From the NCBI RefSeq assembly GCF_033101155.1, contig NZ_JAWMPX010000011.1, forward strand, positions 62,001-126,000: DNA of 64,000 nt. Direction: 5' to 3'. Origin of the DNA: Tropicimonas sp033101155 (GTDB lineage Bacteria > Pseudomonadota > Alphaproteobacteria > Rhodobacterales > Rhodobacteraceae). Positions within the stretch are counted from its first letter, which is position 1, and each line of letters opens with the position of its first letter. Position numbers and translations under genes: made by a program. This document shows positions 61,290-64,000 of this stretch, piece after piece. Below the pieces are notes generated by a model. It searched no databases. It saw only the letters and a list, made by a program, of their open reading frames with translations, and had not been told where the DNA came from.

Positions 61290-62249
61290 ATGAAATTCAT
61301 CCTTCGCGGCACCGTTGCCGCTACTGTCCTCTTCAGCGCCTCGGCGGTCTGGGCTGCGGAATGCATCGCCCCCGCCAACCCGGGCGGCGGCTGGGACTTC
61401 ACCTGCCGGCAGATCGGCAAGATCATGTATGACATCGGCGCCGTGGACAAACCGGTGCAGGTAACCAACATGGCCGGAGCCGGCGGCGGCCTTGCCTATA
61501 ACCACGTCGTCGCGGAACGCGGCGAGGACGAGGAGCTCTTCATAGCGGCCTCTTCGGCCACCACGACCCGTCTGGCCCAGAATGCCTATGCCGGCATGAA
61601 GGCCGACCAGGTTCGTTGGGTTGGCGCCATCGGTGCCGATCCCGGCGTCATCGTCGTCGGCAAGGACAGCGAGTTCCAGTCGCTGACCGACCTGCTCGAT
61701 GCCGTGAAGGCCGATCCGAAATCCATCGCGTTTGCCGGCGGGTCCGCCGTGGGTGGCTTCGACCACCTCAAGCCGCTGATGGTTCTTCAGCGTGCCGGCG
61801 TCGAGGACGTGACCAAGGTCAAGTATATCGGGACCGATGGCGGTGCCGACGCGATCACCCAGACAGTGGGCGGCTTCACCCAGGCGATGTCGGGCGACAT
61901 GTCCGAAGTCGTGGGCTTCATCAAGTCTGGCGACGTCCGTGTTCTGGCCGTGCTGACGGAAGAGCGCGTACCGGGCTTCGATGACATCCCGACCGCCATG
62001 GAGCAGGGCATCGATGTCGTCGCCGTGAACTGGCGTGGCCTCTACGTGCCCAAGGGCGTGTCCGACGAAACCTTCGACATGTGGGCCGAGCGTCTGGCCA
62101 AGGTTGCCGAAAGCGACGAATGGGCCACGGCCATGGAAGCCAACGGTCTTGCCCCCTTCACCAAGGTTGGCGCCGATTTCCAGGGCTATGTCGATGGCGT
62201 CGTTGCCGACGTTGAAGCGCTGTCCCGTGAACTGGGAGTCATTCAGTAA
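61290..62249 (+). CDS. tctC: Tripartite tricarboxylate transporter substrate-binding protein TctC
   Basis: 319 residues from ATG 61290, with GGGAGG about 7 bases before it. Signal peptide 1-20 (W-A-A-E). The mature start C-I-A-P-A-N-P-G-G-G-W-D-F-T-C-R and later V-N-W-R-G-L-Y-V-P-K-G are the Bug/TctC signature. It binds carboxylates in the periplasm and hands them to TctA/TctB. The stop overlaps the tctB start (TAATG). Confidence 0.95.
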   Translation: MKFILRGTVAATVLFSASAVWAAECIAPANPGGGWDFTCRQIGKIMYDIGAVDKPVQVTNMAGAGGGLAYNHVVAERGEDEELFIAASSATTTRLAQNAYAGMKADQVRWVGAIGADPGVIVVGKDSEFQSLTDLLDAVKADPKSIAFAGGSAVGGFDHLKPLMVLQRAGVEDVTKVKYIGTDGGADAITQTVGGFTQAMSGDMSEVVGFIKSGDVRVLAVLTEERVPGFDDIPTAMEQGIDVVAVNWRGLYVPKGVSDETFDMWAERLAKVAESDEWATAMEANGLAPFTKVGADFQGYVDGVVADVEALSRELGVIQ

Positions 62250-62689
62250 TGGCATCTGACCGTATCTTCGGTGCGGTCGTGACCCTCGTGGCGCTGGCAT
62301 ATATTGCCAGCGCCACACAGATCCAGTCCGGCTTCATGTCCGACCCTGTGGGCCCGCGCACCTTCCCCATCCTCATCGGTTCCGTCGCAGCGCTCTGCGG
62401 CATGGTCATCGCCATCAGGCCCGACCCGGACCCCGAATGGCCCGAACTGGCCACGTTGGGCGCTCTCGTCGCTTCGGCCGTCGTGCTGATCGGCTACGCC
62501 TATGCGCTCAAGCCGCTGGGTTTCCTTCTGCCCACGGCCATCGCGGCGGGGTTCCTCTCCTACCAGATCCAACCGAAGGCGAAAGCCGCCGTGCTCGCGG
62601 GCGTGGGCCTTTCCTTCGGTCTGTTCGTGGTGTTCAAATTTGCGCTCGGCCTCGGTCTTGTCGCGTTTCCGAAAATGCTGATGGGTTGA
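62249..62689 (+). CDS. tctB: Tripartite tricarboxylate transporter small membrane subunit TctB
   Basis: 146 residues with four membrane helices (about 9-25, 37-55, 72-90, 100-140). The I-A-S-A-T-Q-I-Q-x-G-F-M-S-D-P-V-G-P-R-T-F-P motif is typical of TctB. It partners TctA in the inner membrane. It overlaps tctC by one base and precedes tctA by 10 bp. Confidence 0.93.
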   Translation: MASDRIFGAVVTLVALAYIASATQIQSGFMSDPVGPRTFPILIGSVAALCGMVIAIRPDPDPEWPELATLGALVASAVVLIGYAYALKPLGFLLPTAIAAGFLSYQIQPKAKAAVLAGVGLSFGLFVVFKFALGLGLVAFPKMLMG

Positions 62690-62699
62690 GGTCAACATA

Positions 62700-64000
62700 A
62701 TGGATCTGTTTGCTAATCTCGCGATCGGCTTTGGCATTGCCCTGTCGCCGTTCACGCTGATGCTGGCCGTTGTCGGCTGTTTCATCGGCACCATTGTCGG
62801 CGCGCTTCCCGGGCTTGGCCCCTCGAATGGCGTCGCCATCCTTATCCCGATCACCTTCACCATGGGGCTCGACGCCACCTCGGCGCTGGTGCTCATGACA
62901 GCGGTCTATTACGGCGCCATGTATGGCGGCCGGATCTCCTCGATCCTGCTCAACATCCCCGGTGACGAGCCCGCCCTGATGACGACGCTCGACGGCTATC
63001 CGATGGCCAAGAGCGGCCGCGCAGGCGACGCGCTCGTACTCTCGGGTGTCGCTTCCTTCGTCGGTGCTTTCCTGGCCACCATCGGCCTTATGCTTCTGGC
63101 GCCGATTCTGGCGCGGGTGGCGTTCGTCTTTGGCCCGGCGGAGTATTTCGCCCTGTACATGCTGGCCTTTGCCACGCTTGGCGGCATGTCCTCGAACAAC
63201 CAGGCCAAGGCGGCGGTTGCGTCCTGCATCGGCCTCGGCATCGCCATGATCGGCGTCGACAACAATTCCGGCCTGCCGCGCCTGACCGGCGGCAACATGC
63301 ATCTCTTCGACGGCATTGACTTCCTGGTTGCCATCGTCGGTCTCTTCGCCATCTCCGAGGTCTTCTTCTTCATCGAGAGCCACGGCAAGAACACCTCCAT
63401 CGGCGTCAAGCTGGAGAAGGTCTCGATCCCGTGGAAAGACATCGCCCAGACCAAGTGGACCATGCTGCGCTGCTCGGTCATCGGCTTTGTCGCCGGTGTC
63501 CTGCCCGGCGCGGGCGCGTCGCTCGGCTCCTTCCTGAGCTACATGACGGAGAAGAGCATCGCCGGTGAAGAGGGCAAGTTCGGAACCGGGGTTCCGAAGG
63601 GGATCGCGGCCCCGGAGGCGGGCAACAATGCCGCCGCGGGTGGGGCGCTGGTGCCGATGCTGACGCTCGGCGTGCCGGGGTCCGGCACAACGGCAGTGCT
63701 GCTTGCGCTCCTCATGACGCTGAACATCACGCCCGGTCCCACGCTCTTCACCGAGCGTCCGGAAGTGGTCTGGGGTCTCATCGCCTCGCTGCTGATCGCC
63801 AACATCGTGCTGCTGATCATGAACGTGCCGATGGTGAAGATCTTCGTGAAGATCCTCATGGTGCCGCCCTGGGTGCTTCTGCCTGGCGTGACCATGGTCA
63901 GCTTCGTCGGTATCTACTCGCTTTCCGGCAGCTATTTCGACCTGCTCTTGATGGTGGCCTTTGGTGCGCTCGGCTTCGTGTTGCGAAAGCTCGACGTTCC
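62700..64000 (+). CDS. tctA: Tripartite tricarboxylate transporter large permease TctA, 3' end beyond the window
   Basis: The first 433 residues of about 500 are present; the frame is open to the window edge. G-T-I-V-G-A-L-P-G-L-G-P-S-N-G-V-A, Y-Y-G-A-M-Y-G-G-R-I-S-S-I-L-L-N-I-P-G, G-V-L-P-G-A-G-A-S-L, and P-E-A-G-N-N-A-A-A-G-G-A-L-V-P-M-L-T-L-G-V-P-G-S are the repeated TctA signatures. It is the main carboxylate:cation symport channel. The TctD/TctE-like pair at 53028-55090 may regulate this operon. Confidence 0.96.
   Translation, partial: MDLFANLAIGFGIALSPFTLMLAVVGCFIGTIVGALPGLGPSNGVAILIPITFTMGLDATSALVLMTAVYYGAMYGGRISSILLNIPGDEPALMTTLDGYPMAKSGRAGDALVLSGVASFVGAFLATIGLMLLAPILARVAFVFGPAEYFALYMLAFATLGGMSSNNQAKAAVASCIGLGIAMIGVDNNSGLPRLTGGNMHLFDGIDFLVAIVGLFAISEVFFFIESHGKNTSIGVKLEKVSIPWKDIAQTKWTMLRCSVIGFVAGVLPGAGASLGSFLSYMTEKSIAGEEGKFGTGVPKGIAAPEAGNNAAAGGALVPMLTLGVPGSGTTAVLLALLMTLNITPGPTLFTERPEVVWGLIASLLIANIVLLIMNVPMVKIFVKILMVPPWVLLPGVTMVSFVGIYSLSGSYFDLLLMVAFGALGFVLRKLDV

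Noticed and set aside
61026..62318. 430-codon minus-strand ORF
   Set aside because: Antisense to tctC, which is unambiguous.

Overview
The window is a high-GC alphaproteobacterial chromosome segment, most likely from the family Rhodobacteraceae (Roseobacter group). The evidence is the NDUFA12-like complex I accessory subunit, the DUF2155/aat/accC/accB neighbourhood, a GapR (DUF2312) gene, a full TTAA-N7-TTAA CtrA-type box, a VPLPA-CTERM secreted protein, the number of ABC/TTT solute-binding proteins, and the codon bias. The genus cannot be fixed from the sequence alone.

Layout. 1-4267: RidA-family fragment, NDUFA12-like, mlaD, DUF2155 protein, then aat and accC-accB on the minus strand. 4408-10291: quinone-oxidoreductase-like MDR enzyme with a divergent TetR regulator, an orphan polyamine-type binding protein, a GntR/FadR regulator divergent from a tartronate-semialdehyde-reductase-like enzyme with two matching operator sites, and an SGNH hydrolase. 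10464-15780: a complete LIV-type ABC importer (SBP, LivH, LivM, LivG, LivF) on the minus strand. 15999-22785: an ScfR-like regulator, a GT-C-like membrane protein, and a three-gene signalling operon (CheY-like receiver, small membrane protein, Na+/solute-symporter/histidine-kinase fusion). 22871-27679: a FliM/FliN-domain protein with a repeat tail, a DUF442-type phosphatase, a DksA-like protein, a degenerate FadJ-like fusion and a small membrane protein.

28002-51681 is a lower-GC mobile island of about 23.7 kb inserted inside the host gapR gene. Its ends are a perfect 13-bp inverted repeat (TTTTACCACCACT / AGTGGTGGTAAAA). The host gene is split into a 5' part (27834-27998) and a 3' part (51682-51798). 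Just inside the left end, in the same orientation, the island carries an intact second gapR, so it appears to replace the gene it breaks. From the right end the island encodes a translationally coupled operon: two large tyrosine recombinases (GmtY-like, GmtZ-like), a GmtX-like protein, a coiled-coil protein and a RecD-like helicase. The cargo looks like defence. It comprises a CD-NTase plus SLATT-type 2TM effector pair (minimal CBASS-like), a divergent XRE regulator/unknown protein pair with a palindromic operator, and a four-gene operon with a DUF499 ATPase, a small partner, a DUF1156 adenine methyltransferase and a PLD-nuclease/SNF2 helicase fusion.

51866-64000 returns to host DNA: a conserved hypothetical, a TctD/TctE-like two-component system with its own periplasmic binding protein, a ThDP-dependent enzyme, a dual-GAF protein preceded by a CtrA box, a VPLPA-CTERM protein, tRNA-Val(TAC), and the tctC-tctB-tctA tripartite tricarboxylate transporter, which runs off the window end. 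Several very long ORFs antisense to these genes are high-GC shadows and are not annotated.
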